Positions 34,681 to 46,710 of a stretch of DNA of 64,000 bases are shown in pieces (the stretch's first letter is position 1; the number at the start of each line of letters is the position of its first letter). Origin of the DNA: Amphirosellinia nigrospora (Eukaryota; Ascomycota; Sordariomycetes; Xylariales; Xylariaceae). The stretch spans positions 9,087,569 through 9,151,568 of the forward strand of contig SCHM01000002.1 of NCBI GenBank assembly GCA_004123355.1, written 5' to 3'. The notes under the pieces are model-generated. The model ran no database searches, was not told the origin of the DNA, and worked only from the letters and a program-made list of their open reading frames with translations. The position numbers and the translations under genes were made by a program.

Positions 34681-36410
34681 ATGCGATTCCGCCAAGGACG
34701 TGCGCCTCTCCTTCTCTTCTTATTACCGCCTCTTGCTCTTTCGACTTCGGTTGGCAGGAAATCGTCCAAAGATGACACAATCACGGGTGCCAGTTCGGCT
34801 GATTCGTTTCTCGACGAATCTCCCTCGGTAGATTCAAGTGTCATCAGCAATTCGAAGGCCCGAGTCGATGTGGGCTCCAAGGTCGCTCCGGTGGATGGCA
34901 AAGACGGTATGCCTCATGAGGGGCCCTTCGTGACCCTTTCAGACAAGGGACGTAAGAAGGGCGCCGATGCCGACGCCGATGAAGACCCGGCTTCTGACCT
35001 CCCGACCTTAAAAAACCGCCCCTCTGATCCCACCATCATCGACGGAAGAAGATACCAGAATCTAACGACGGTGTGATGGACGATCCGCACCGGAAACCCC
35101 CCAAACAAGGCACCACTGGCACCGAGGGTGGCGTGAGCGAAAAGGATAAGGCGAGGAAAGCCAAGGAGGGGAAAACTGGCGAGAAGGTCGAAATGGTTCC
35201 CGAGACCCCCAAAGAGAAGCCTCCCATGCCTCACAGCGAACAAGAGAAGATGCTGAGCGACAAGGAGACCAAGGCCGAGAAGGACAAGAGCAAATCAGAG
35301 AAGGACACCGACGACATCGCCGGACTTGAGGTACGCCCTCCTCGAAGGATTCTTTTGGATGGTGTAACATACTAATACTTATATCCAGAAACCCGCCGAT
35401 TTACCGGGAAAGGTATATGACCATCCGAACCCGCTACCAGACTCGGCAAACAAAGACCATCTTGATGTCAATAAGCCCTCTAAATCGACCACCAAACTCC
35501 CAGTCAATGACGAAGCGAACGAAGGCATCATTCAGCCGTTCCACTCCTTCATCCTCTCTCTTACTATGATTTTGTTCTCCGAGGTCGGAGACAAAACGTT
35601 CTTAGTGGCCGCTCTTATGGCCATGAAACACGATCGATTGGTCGTTTTTACAGCTGCATTTGGTGCCTTATTGGTGATGACTGTTTTATCGGCCGTATTA
35701 GGGCATACCCTGCCGGCGCTGATACCTAAGCGGCTGACCTCTTTTCTTGCTGCCGGCTTGTTCTTCGTGTTTGGTGCCAAGTTGCTGCGCGAGGGCATGG
35801 CCATGGATCCCAACGAGGGCGTTACCGCTGAAATGCAAGAGGTCGAAATGGAGCTAGAAGAGAAAGAGCATCAGGCATCGAAGAAAGGCAGACGATCCTC
35901 TGTGTCGCCCTACGCCTTGGAGATGGGCCTTGCTCGTGATCGCAAGCCGCGGCCCACGTCTCGCTTCCCGACGCCACCACGCAGCCCATCCATGTCGCCC
36001 GCCCGAAGTCCTTCGCCCGAGGAGGGATTGTGAGCGAGGTGACCGTGGGTCTCTCAAACCTTCTCCCTTCTATTGAGTCCGGCCTGGGTGCAGACTTTCG
36101 TGATGACGTTCTTGGGTGAGTGGGGAGACCGAAGTCAGATCGCCACCATTGCTATGGCTGCGGGCCAAGACTACTGGTGGGTGACTCTGGGTGCTGTGCT
36201 TGGCCATGCCTGCTGCACCGGCGTCGCAGTAATTGGTGGCAGGGCTATTGCTGGCAAAGTGAGCCTCAAAGTTGGTGAGTTGCCGGCCCCAAAATACCTC
36301 TTTCTCCGCATATGCATAGTTTACTAACTGCCTGTCTAGTCACTGTCGGTGGCGCCGTAGCTTTCCTCGTCTTTGGCTTCATTTACCTGGTTGAGGCCCT
36401 TTATGCCTGA
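34681..36410 (+). CDS. GDT1: GDT1-like transporter (UPF0016 family)
   Basis: GDT1/TMEM165 proteins exchange Ca2+ or Mn2+ for H+ in Golgi or vacuolar membranes and support glycosylation. Exons are 34681-35331, 35389-36274 and 36340-36410. An N-terminal signal-like segment (LLLFLLPPLALSTS) is followed by ~200 charged, low-complexity residues, unusually long for the family. The two hallmark ExGD motifs are present: EVGDKTF in the first half (FSEVGDKTFLVAALMAMKH) and EWGDRSQ in the second (FLGEWGDRSQIATIAMAAGQ). Each is followed by hydrophobic helices, and the protein ends FLVFGFIYLVEALYA. Three single-base losses, near 35058, 36025 and 36065, split the frame. The exon sum of 1608 nt plus three gives 537 codons, exactly in frame. 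Confidence 0.92.
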
Positions 36411-37897
36411 AACCTCCGAGGTATTCTTGGACTCACTCGACAAGCCAACTAGATCAAGTTGGCATTGTATTAAATCGCAGTTCTTGTGCAATCACAGCCA
36501 TTCTAACGCGGGCGTTGATAATAGGGAGAGTGAGTAGCTGGCATTGCGTTTATATCGCTCCCGGCTGATGGTTTTCATGTACAACATACATATATGGCAA
36601 CAACGTAGGGGGCAACGAACGGGCAAAGCTCTCTGGATTTGGTCATTTACTGTACAGTGGTCGGAGTTTCAGGCAACATATTGGTATGTGTGTCATATGA
36701 GATGTTTCACGCTACCATCTCTGTTCTAATAATCAAACAAAGGAGCTAGAAGGAGGTAGATCACTTCAGCGCCTGTACCTATTCATTGCACGATTTACGG
36801 AAAAGCACGTATGAGGATCGATAGAACTGAAAATATTCCGACAGGAAGCTTTTCCCTTTCATGGCAGATCTCTTAGGTACTTCATAGATCAACGAGCCTT
36901 GAGCCTGTCATAATGCGCCTAGAAGAGCCATGCTGCAATATCATCTCAATAAAGATGGCATCTATAGTCAACATAAAAATAACCTAGAAAGCAACGGAGA
37001 ATCTAGAAAGAGCGCCAAAAAGGTCACCAGCTAACTGTAACGCTTGCTGGACCGAGACCCAGAGGTCAGGGGATAGGGCAATTCAGAGATCTATCAATCC
37101 AGGTCGACATCATCTTGTTGAGTCGAGCCAAGCCAGTAGCAGGCTCCACAAGAACGCCCCTTTTACCCTATACTTGTATGTAAGGCTTAGCCCGGAGGAC
37201 TGGATGCAGTGGAGAAAGCTTAAAAGCTACCTAGGTACCTACCTAAGGTACCTACTAAACAAGGCCCGAAGGTGATACACGTATAACCTCCCTACCTACT
37301 TAGTACCTTGGGTATGCATATGTATGTGGAAAGTCACTCACTCAATAGACGGCGCCTCGCTCGGGAGGATGTGCACACCCACAAGGGATAAGCTGCATGC
37401 ACCAACCCCGCATAGATCGCGGCTAGATATAGCTGGTAGTGTAGTTAGTGAGGGGGAGTTCACGTCGTTGTCCATCCAAGCCCGGACGTCCCGCTCGAGT
37501 TGATAGATTTCACCTCTCCAGAATAGTATCAAAGACCTCCTCCTTGCTATTCCTTGTTAACAAAGAAAAAAAGAGTGGCACAGTCCAGTACAGTACACCT
37601 GCAACCTGGATCGTTACGACACCTCCTCTGTACTCTCCTTACTCCGTCGCTGAAGTCTTGGCGCGTGTCGTACAGGGCCCCAACTTTTGGATTGAACCGC
37701 ACGGAACGACAGGATCACGAGAGCACAAAGAGATTAGGTTTGATAGAACCCAAACTTGTGAAACACGACACTCTGTTCCTTACAATTAAGGCAGGGACTG
37801 TACTCCAAGTCAAGACCAAACAAATCGCCTCAGACCAAGCCCATAACCAAAATTCGATTTTTGGCAACAGGAGAGAAGGACAATACCTTAAGCAGAC
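36411..37897. other. Intergenic region, no gene seen
   Basis: About 1.5 kb. Contains tandem variants of the ACCTAGGTA/ACCTAAGGTA type near 37225-37255, including the palindrome at 37228. The last ~300 bp form the leader of the mutarotase gene. ORFs at 37448-38060 in other frames are composition shadows. Confidence 0.4.
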
Positions 37898-38897
37898 ATG
37901 TGGAAACAAAGCTCCCCGCCCCGCAATCGACAGGCTCGGACCAGCAGCAGCAGCAGCAGCAGCAACAGCCGGACCCGACGCCGGGACGACCGAGGCAGGA
38001 GTCGCTCCGTCAGCCCGTCGCTGGCCGCCGCATCGCGCAGATCGTGAAGCTCAAGCCTGAGTGCGTGGCTAAATAGTACGTATTCCGGGATAATTTAAGG
38101 GGGTTTTTTATTTTTTTTTTGATTTTGTTCCAATTTTAGCTAAGAAAGCTCTCGCTCTCCCACCTTTTCTAAACCCTCCCCAATAATGAGCCAAGTTTAC
38201 TTTTAAGAGGTCCTTTCTAATAATTGGATTCTTATAGCAAGGAGGTACATGCTGCGGTCTGGCCCGAGGTGCTCCGGCAGATCAAGGTTTGCAACATTCG
38301 CGATTGTAAGTATTGATGCAGCATTCAGCTTCTTTCTTCCTCGCTCCCTCTCACTTCTATCTTCCTTTTTACTTCATGGGTCGCAAAGAGTCGTAGGGAG
38401 CATTACCCGGGAGGGTGTTATACGAGTAATGATGCACGCCGTTCTATTCCCCTGATCCTTCAATTGTCAACGCAATCAACCGACAAGATTATACCCGTAA
38501 ATATAGATTAGTTGGAGTACTCCTTCTCACATTTATTGCATTTATTGTATGAACACACATATACTAAACCCAGCCAAACAGACAGCATATTTCACGATCC
38601 CGGAACCGGCATCTTGTTCGCGTCGTTCAAGTATGTCGGGTTCGACTACGCCGGCGACATGGAGCGCATGCGCGAGAACCCCAAGGTCCGCGAGTGGTGG
38701 GCGATGACGGATGGGTTTCAAGAAGTGAGTTGGGTTTTTTGCCCCGGAGTTTCTCTTACATGCGCCTATTCATCATTTACACTCATGCTTACGCTAACGC
38801 CACTGTAACTGTAGAGTCTTGTTCCCGGTGCAAAGAACAGCGAGTCTGGCGACCCGGCCTGGTGGCAGGGGTTGAGGAGGTGTTCTATACGCCGTAA
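37898..38897 (+). CDS. L-rhamnose mutarotase (RhaM/DUF718 family)
   Basis: The enzyme interconverts the alpha and beta anomers of L-rhamnose ahead of the fungal oxidative L-rhamnose pathway. Exons: 37898-38075, 38238-38305, 38582-38724 and 38815-38897. The core reads RRIAQIVKLKPECVAKYKEV, HAAVWPEVLRQIKVCNIRDY, SIFHDPGTGILFASFKYVG, NPKVREWWAMTDGFQ and WWQGLEEVFYTP. The conserved His after YKEV, the Trp-Pro pair and the WW pairs are the family's sugar-pocket residues. An N-terminal Gln/Ser-rich extension encoded by a CAG/CAA run (about 37941-37966) is unusual. One base appears lost in exon 1, since the ATG frame and the core frame differ, and one near 38871. Adding both gives 474 nt and a 157-residue protein. 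Confidence 0.92.
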
Positions 38898-41223
38898 TCT
38901 CGTCACTTCAAGAACACTCCGAAACTATGGGTCATGAGAGCTGCAACTACTGTGGACTGATTCTGCTGATGGTCCTCCGCATTGAAATGTTTCTAAAATT
39001 GAGAGAGTAATCAGTTCATGACATCCGTCCTTAGTTCACGATTTAGCAATGAAATAAGAACTCTACCCGTTGGTTGCGGAGTAGCTTCTATCGTCCATTG
39101 CCTTCCTAACTTGACATCTCTCATCGGCATTCTGTTTCGCGGCTATCATAAGATAACAATCTAATCGTATACTGACCTCATACCAAAATCCGAACGCTCT
39201 CAGGCCGGGCAACTTGACTGTATGTATATCTTGCATGCTCACATAGCACGATCGCATTGTGATGTCCACTACCCAAGACATTTTGTAAGTTGTATGTCAG
39301 ACGTACGATGTTTCGCATCGGCTGAAGCAGAATGATGTAAACCATCAGCATTAATCGCGAGAAGGTAAGGCCGGTCATCCCGCCCGCCTTCTACGTCGTA
39401 TGTTGCAATGACATTAGGCATGACGTGGCGTCGTGGCTAATACGCCACTGACAACAATGGAGTTTCCTAACGCACGCTTACTGGCTTCATCTTCACCGGT
39501 TCCATAAGACATGGAAACTGTAAACTGCCCCAGTCTGTACCATTCTTCTTACCCTCTACTTATAATCCTCGTATATTGATAAGTTATAGTAGTTAGTAGC
39601 TGCAAAATAGTAAGTAATAAGTTAGCAAGCACAAGTTAGCAAGCATAAGTTGGCACCTATTGGAAAGGTTGCTACTATGTTGACCGAACTTTGAGACGGG
39701 GCTTCCTGAATTACACACACGGCTATATCATGACCCTTGCGCCGATCAATGTCTCGGCCAGAAAATACGGATATGGCGTGTCTCTACACTATGTCTTCTT
39801 CACAAAGATAGTTCAAAGAATGCGATATGAGGTCGATTTCCCCCTATAATCGCTATCACCATGTCCCTAATTCCCGGCTTGATGGATTGTCTCAACTCTA
39901 AATTTACATAGTACCACCGTTGAGAGAAAACCGCGGTACTGATAATCTCTGATTGGCCGGAACTCCTACATGCTCCTGCCTATCGAGGTTAGCACGCGCT
40001 ATCTTGCCTGGTCCAGGATACTGAATGTTTGATTTATTTTCTGGCATTAAAGTGGTTGTCAAGGCTCACCTATTACAATCGGCGCGCAAATTAGGCGAAG
40101 CTCCAAAACACACATGCATGTCTAACAAGGTCCCCCCACATCTAACGTGATCGCATCACTGCTTTCGCTCCGCTGGTATGCGCTGGTATTGGCTTATGGT
40201 TATATTCGCGTCCCAGGGAACTGGAAACCAGAGATTAAAGTTACAGGCCATGCGATCGCCAAGACACGCGACACGCGACCACATCCCGCCTCTGACGTTT
40301 GAATCCAGAGTTGGGAGCTGAGCTGAGCTGAAGGAGGTGGTGAAGGCCGGCGGCAACGTATCTATCGTCAATGGGAGTATCTGCTATCGCCACATAGAAC
40401 GGCCGGCAGCCCCCAAACCAGTACCAAACCTCATTCATCATTAGAGCTAGGCCTCGATGAATCCGAACTCCGTTTGTTCTTCTAGGAAAGTGGAAGGTCA
40501 CAGCTCCGTTCATTTCAGCTCGGTCCCTTTCTTCAACTACTTGGATCAGCTCTTCCTCTCGTTTTCGATGGAACGATAAGGCTAAGCCGGGAATACATCC
40601 CCAACGACTCCACACACGCCACATAGCTCCTGGGTGTCTGCTGGGTCTCTGATAAGGGTGGGCCAGACACTGGTATTATCCCATCTGATTTGTTTTCACT
40701 AACAGCATTTCCACTCCTGGCTCGTCGACGCTCAGAATCTGCGACGAAATGGGGCGACAACCCGCTCGACAGGACCAGGTCCCGACCGGGTCTCGGATCG
40801 AGTCGCAACTCGCTTGGTGTGCCTCCCTCGGCTCTCGGGACCCTGTTTGTCGTCTCTTTAATGTCCTATCAGTTGATGGGTTACTATTACCCTGTTAGTT
40901 AATGGGTTATCATTGCCCCTTTGACGAGACTATGATGAGGGAAATAGAAGCAGGCTATCCTCTCTCTCTCTGCCCTCCATCTCCATCGCCTTAGACCTAT
41001 CGAGTTTAGATCATGGATTGTGACTTTTTAGAGATATAAGTTGCCGGATGCAAGCGTTCCCTCGCTCATGTCTAGCTCCGCCCGCATTTAAGTTTTTTTC
41101 TCTCTTGATTACAGTACTTAAATCCATCTCGACTAGTCGCCTTCCGACGTACTCGTCCTCGCTCTCGAGCGCCAAACCACACGACAGCTCCACGTCGGTG
41201 CGCCGGCGACTCCAAAATTCACG
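38898..41223. other. Intergenic region, no gene seen
   Basis: About 2.3 kb. Antisense ORFs at 40156-40808 and 41011-41379 have no domains, and their composition is unlike neighbouring genes. The last ~200 bp (CT-rich, including a tctctctctc run near 40961) are probably the permease promoter. Confidence 0.4.
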
Positions 41224-43269
41224 ATGATTTCTGTTCAGACGATCAACGAGAAGGTAGCGCGGAGTGCGGTTGGACGATGGTTTAGACTCGATGGCTGCGG
41301 TCATGTAAGTGTAGCTGGGACTTGGTCGCAAATTACACTTTTTGCTGACTTGAAACCCCAACGCTGTAGCCCAAGGCACGAAAAGGGTCTCTTTTCGTTA
41401 CCGAGATCCGTGCCGGCATAGTTGCTTTCTTCGCCATGGCTTACATTCTCGCCGTAAATGCGAGCATTATTTCTGACTCTGGAGGTTCGTCTTCTGCTAG
41501 ATGTGCAAGTGTTTTAAATAATAACCCCCACGTTGGCTAACACGATGTCAAGGGCCATGCGTCTGCGAACATAGCGCCGAAGACCCCTTTTGCAATATGG
41601 ACACCGATTACCTTCTTTGCGTGGCTGAGGTCAAGCGCGATCTTGTCACGGCAACGGCGGCGATTTCGGCTATCGCGTCCTTCTGCATGGGGCTTTTCTC
41701 GAACCTGTAGGCCTTTTTTGCCCTTGTCTCTCTTCGCATTCCTCCTAGGAGGCGGATGCTGACAACCGGGGAAAAGACCCGTCTCATTAGCACCTGGATT
41801 AGGTTTGAATGCATACTTTGCGTATAACGTCGTCGGTTTCCATGGTTCGGGGACGACTCCTTACAGCATTGCCCTAACAGCTACCTTCGTCGAGGGCTTC
41901 GTCTTCTTTGGTCTGGCTTTCTTTGGCTTGCGCCAGTGGCTCGCGCGTGCCATTCCCCGGTCCATCAAGCTTGCGACGAGCGTGGGTATCGGTCTTTTCC
42001 TGACTATCATCGGATTCACCTATAGTGAAGGTCTCGGTATACTGCAAGGCGCTACAGCCACGCCGCTGGTCTTGGCTGGTTGCCCGCAGACCGGGTTCGG
42101 CGATGATGGATTGTGTACGGAGGCTACGAAGATGCGAAATCCGGCCATGTGGGTTGGCATCTTTGCTGGTGGCGTCTTGACCGTGATGCTGTTGATGTAT
42201 CGCTTCAAGGCCGCCATTGTCACTGGTATCCTGCTTGTCAGCATCATCTCGTGGCCCCGTACAACATCTCTTACGTATTTCCCTTACACGGAAACCGGGA
42301 ACGACGCCTTCGATTTCTTTAGGAAAGTCGTTGACTTCCACCAAATCTCTAGAACTCTCAACGTCCAGCAGTGGAACATCTCCCAGCACGGGAGCCAGTT
42401 TGGTCTGGCGCTAATTACCTTCCTTTACGTCGATATTCTTGACACCACAGGCACCTTGGTAGGTCCACCACTTTTTTCTCTTCCTCCTCAGATTGCCTTC
42501 GTTCCATAACCTTCACTCCGTCTGCTTGCCATACCCTGTCCTAACTTCTGGGATTGTAGTACGCCATGGCCCGACTAGCAAACGTTATGGACCCCGAAAC
42601 CGGCGACTTCGAAGGCAGCACCGCCGCGTACATGGTGGATGCCCTCAGCATCTCGATTGGCTCTCTCTTCGGCTGCTCGCCGGTGACGGCCTTCGTCGAG
42701 TCGGGCGCGGGCATAGCGGACGGCGGGCGGACAGGTCTGACGGCGATGACGACGGGCATCTGCTTCTTCATCTCGGTCTTCTTCGCCCCCATCTTCGCCT
42801 CCATCCCGCCGTGGGCCACGGGCTCCGTGCTGATCCTCGTCGGCTCCATGATGATGCCGCCGCCGTCGACATCAACTGGGGTTACCTGGGCGACGCCATC
42901 CCGGCCTTCGTCACCATCGTCGTCATGCCCTTCACCTACAGCATCTCCTACGGCCTCATCGCCGGCATCCTCCTCTACATCATCCTCAACACGCTCGTCT
43001 GGCTCATCGAGATCGCCTCCGGAGGCCGCCTCGTACCCGCCAACAAGGCTGACAAGGACCCGTGGACCTGGCGCATCCCGGGCGGTGCCCTTCCACCGTG
43101 GATGGGGCGCGCTTATCGCGGGAAGAAGGACTTCTGGCGCGAGGACTCGTATGACGTCTCGGAATCTACGTCTTCCGAGGGCGTCAAGGTTGATGAGAAG
43201 CGTAGCTCATCACCTTCCATTCATGGGAAACCGATGGATACGAGCGCGCCGAACGAAAAGCTTGCATAG
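41224..43269 (+). CDS. AzgA-type purine (hypoxanthine/adenine/guanine) permease
   Basis: AzgA proteins are plasma-membrane H+ symporters for hypoxanthine, adenine and guanine. Five exons: 41224-41304, 41370-41484, 41553-41706, 41777-42458 and 42560-43269. Motifs in order: KARKGSLFVTEIRAGIVAFF, MAYILAVNASIISDSGG, a Cys-rich luminal loop, NLPVSLAPGLGLNAYFAYNV, FVEGFVFFGLAFFGLRQW, FLYVDILDTTGTLYAMA, GCSPVTAFVESGAGIADGGR (the conserved TxxxESxxG signature) and ILVGSMMM. After one frame change come DINWGYLGDAIPAFVTI and VMPFTYSISYGLIAGILLYI, ending with a hydrophilic tail. A single base is missing near 42859 in the CCGCCG run. Restoring it gives 1743 nt, 580 residues, a normal family length. Confidence 0.94.
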
Positions 43270-43893
43270 TATGGTTGCATTTCGTACATTTTTGAAGGGT
43301 TGGAGATCTCAAAAATTTGGAAGATTTTTGGAAAAGAAAGGAATTCAACTTGGCTTTGAGAGTTCCCTTTGAATAATCTGTATATATACTAGGCCAGCGA
43401 AATTTCATAGGCGACACGTATAGACCATTTCACGCTACAAGAATTCGGCTTCGTAACGTGCACTCCAAAGCGGACATCCGATTCTGGTGAATTGTAAAAT
43501 TAAAAATATTGTGTATTAATTTAGACAGTGCACTGGCCCTGCACTTGTTACGCAGTCTCAGATTGCTCTCCCCTCTTGTGCACCATCTATGTTTCACGGC
43601 AGAGGCTGTGGCTGAAGTGCCAGCCTAAGGTACCGCCCTGCCACATGAAATAACATTTTAAATCAATCACCAGTCTCCCTATTCGTGACCCAGAAACGCC
43701 TTGCCTAACGGCAACTGAACTTGATGTTTCTGCGTTCTTCAAACCAAAAGCCAGTCCTGCCCTGTATCACTAGTGTTCCACATCCAGAAAGAACGCCCCG
43801 AACGCCCCGGTGATGCCTCCCAAGCACCAGGAAATTAAAACCTGACCCGCCGTCCAAGCACCTTGAAATATATCAGGAGGAGATCTTCATGGG
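43270..43893. other. Convergent intergenic region
   Basis: About 0.6 kb between the stop codons of the permease and ATG3. No gene is seen. Confidence 0.4.
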
Positions 43894-45057
43894 CTACACG
43901 CTCATTGTGAAGTCATGTTCGATGCCCGGGGTTACACTGGCTATGAACTGCGAGGAGTTAGCTCCAACTAGTACATTTATCAAGGTAGACAAGGAGGTCA
44001 GATAGGGTGGATAACGCACCTTAAGGAAGACCACAAGATACTGATCAACTCGGATCGCTACATCGTGGTCCTCAGCTTCAACTTCCTCCCAGTCATCGCT
44101 ACTGGACTCGGCGGCAGCTTCGGCGCCCTTAACGTCGAGCTTCTTAATCTCGTCGACCAGGCCCTCCATTCCGGCATCGTCACCAACGTTCTTGCCCGAC
44201 TTTTATCGCGCCTAAGTTTCAAGCGGCATCGGCGCGATCAAGTAGGGTCTTCATAACGGGGGCGTGTTTGCAAGGGTGCACACTGGCCATTTTGACATTG
44301 TTCGCAAAAAACGGGAAGTCTCTAACGTGATGTCCTTATAATCCCCAACGATGTCCTCCATCATCTGGTGCGGAGCAAGGGGCTGGCCCTCAGCGTAGCC
44401 CGATAGATACAGGCGTGGTGTGCGATAATACGGCGAATACATGATGTAAAGCGTATACGTCCGACGGGCTCTATGATACGACGAAGATGTCAGTAGCCTT
44501 TAATAATGAGCGGACTCTGGGAGGGTTGATGGACTAACCCTGTTCTCTTTTGGGCCTCGGTGTCCCGAATGATGGCTTCGTCATCATCGTCATCCTCCAT
44601 ATCGGGGATCTCGTCTTCGTCATCCAGGCGATCTCCCACATTCCCTGCATCGTCGACGGTTCGGACATCCCGTGCTTTGAGGGGCTGCGAGCTGCTGAGA
44701 CCACGGTGCGAAGCCCCCGTCATCATCGTCAGCCTGCCCCTTGGACTTGAAGTCGTCACCATCACCAACTACGGCCTCTTCGTGCCCGGCATCGCCGGCG
44801 AAGTCATCATCGAGACGGTGGTTGCATGGGACGCCGCGCGTAACGAGGAACTGCTTGTCTGGAGGGAAGTGGTCTACGCGTTGGGAGTCTGAATCGGCCG
44901 CAGCCCAAGACCAGGTCGGAAACTTGAAGACGAGGTAGTCGCCAGCAGCAAGAAACTCTTCGGGAGTGATCTGGCCGGTCTTGCGGAACGTCGACGTATG
45001 GGTGACCGGGGTGTACTTGTCACGTAGTGTGTTGACTGTGGAATATATGTAGTTCAT
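43894..45057 (-). CDS. ATG3: Autophagy E2-like enzyme ATG3
   Basis: ATG3 conjugates ATG8 to phosphatidylethanolamine for autophagosome formation. Exons: 45057-44539, 44470-44030 and 43947-43894. The N terminus [20 protein letters not shown] is the membrane-sensing helix. Then come [42 protein letters not shown] and [15 protein letters not shown], an acidic flexible region ([15 protein letters not shown]), [20 protein letters not shown] and [11 protein letters not shown]. The catalytic [18 protein letters not shown], with the active Cys at 44270-44272, is intact. The last exon ends [14 protein letters not shown]. Frame breaks near 44720, 44320 and 44210 each act as one missing base; the exon sum of 1014 nt plus three is 339 codons. 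ATG3 is normally single copy and intact, which supports sequence error. Confidence 0.95.
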
Positions 45058-45795
45058 GATGGAGATGGTGTTGATAAGAGATGAGTCTTTTATGTTACGA
45101 GCTCTAAGATGGGGAATAAGGTAAGTATGTATGTCTATGGTAGCGTGGGGGACAAAGCGTATATCAATGAAGAGGGGCGGCCACTTGCGCCAAGGATATA
45201 TATGGATGGCTGCCTACGTGTCTCTGGTTGTTGCTGCTATTAGGTAGATCGGATTCACGTTGATCAGGCACAAGGCTGGGCTTCCGTCACATGGCTTTCG
45301 GGGCGATGGAATGACACGATAAGGTGGAATAGCTATTACTGAAAGCTAAGTACCAAAAGTGAGCTCTATGACAGACACATGGCGGGGCGCAGGCGAGGGT
45401 GGGCGGATGCTTGAGGGGTACGCGTTCCACTTCTCTTATCTTATCCCCGTCGGTTGGAACGGCATCGTTATGCACAAAATTATGCAGCAAATGGAATATG
45501 CTTATATATAAATGCTCAACCATATATCGGGACGGCTGAGCCACAGGCGCTGGGGCTGGAGGGACGCCTCCCTCCTTATCTCGGCTACTCTTCGGATAAG
45601 GCCCTTGGTACCCACGAAAAAAGTCAAGCGAGAAATGCCCACACGCTGCTCACACCCTCACTCCAAGACCGTTACTAACCAGCAGCCCACGACACCTCTT
45701 CGTCAGACAGACACTTTAGAGGTGCGAAACCCCACGAAACAACCAATCCAACAACTTCTACTAACAATTAATTCTGCTGCAGTCTCGCCGTCACA
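45058..45795. promoter_or_regulatory. Bidirectional promoter region, ATG3 / RPL37
   Basis: Divergent 5' ends flank this 0.7 kb. The part just before eL37 is C-rich and A/C-rich, as in leaders of ribosomal protein genes. No gene is seen. Confidence 0.4.
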
Positions 45796-46357
45796 ATGAG
45801 TGTGTAGCCCTGTGCCAACGCCGCCTCTCGTCTTCGTCGATTGCTAACCCACGAATCCAGCTAAGGGAACCTCCAGCTTGCGCCACAACACGCACACCCT
45901 GTGCCGTCGATGCGGTTAGTCTCGTCAATCCTCATTCTTCAATCTCGACTATCGTAGACCGAGGCGACGTGGTGGAATTAGTCGCAGAATACGCACCGAC
46001 CGATAGTTGGCACACCAACTGTTTCAGGCGCCATGCTAACGAATATTGCACCTCCAGGTCGCCGCTCTCTCCACATCCAGAAGCACACCTGCTCATCATG
46101 CGGATATCCCTCTGCTAAGACTCGCAAGTGTACGTTGATATCAGTCAGGGCTTGACGGCCATTGGAGTCCGATCCCGCCATGTCAGGCTTTGTTAGCGTG
46201 CTGGAACTGATTTGGTCATTATAGACAACTGGAGCGAGAAGGCCAAGCGCAGAAAGACCGTCGGCACTGGTCGCATGAGGTACCTCAAGGACGTCTCCCG
46301 CCGCTTCAAGAACGACTTCCAGACGGGCGTCCCCAAGGAGTCCAAGGCCCTTTCTAA
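45796..46357 (+). CDS. RPL37: 60S ribosomal protein eL37
   Basis: eL37 is a small zinc-binding protein of the large subunit. Exons are 45796-45799 (only ATGA), 45861-45914, 46058-46129 and 46225-46357, the tiny first exon being typical of this gene. The product begins [20 protein letters not shown] and continues [40 protein letters not shown] and [20 protein letters not shown]. The CxxC pairs (CRRC and CSSC) are the zinc site. As written the frame runs past the end into unrelated residues. One added G at about 46348 (in AAGGCCC) gives KESKGPF and a stop at 46355-46357, making 264 nt or 87 residues. Near the N terminus three residues found in homologues (Gly-Lys and a Lys) seem absent; this may be real or further error. 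Confidence 0.95.
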
Positions 46358-46710
46358 ACTCACGGCGAAACGACAACGATGGGTGAACAGTGACGAAATA
46401 TTGGCGGGGCATGGCAGGGACGGTGTTACTTGACATTCGGACTGGTATTTGCATGGGATATCTGCCTCATTTGAATCCCGAGGGAAATGTTATGCTAGCA
46501 ATACCCTTTCTAAAAATTGCGTTACGATCTGGCAAAGAAACGGCGGTACCCACGATAAACGTGAATATCCGCCCAGCAATAAAATTGCGGCCGCTCCCAA
46601 ACCCAGGCCTCGAGTCGCTACAAGCCGTCATGTATCTAAGACTTTCGGGCCGGGATCACCAATACTTGCAATTGGGTCACGGGATGAAACAGTTCGCGAT
46701 AGGGTTTTTA
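46358..46710. other. Convergent 3' region between RPL37 and ELP6
   Basis: About 0.35 kb between converging stop codons. Open frames here are extensions of the frameshifted eL37 exon. Nothing else is seen. Confidence 0.4.
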
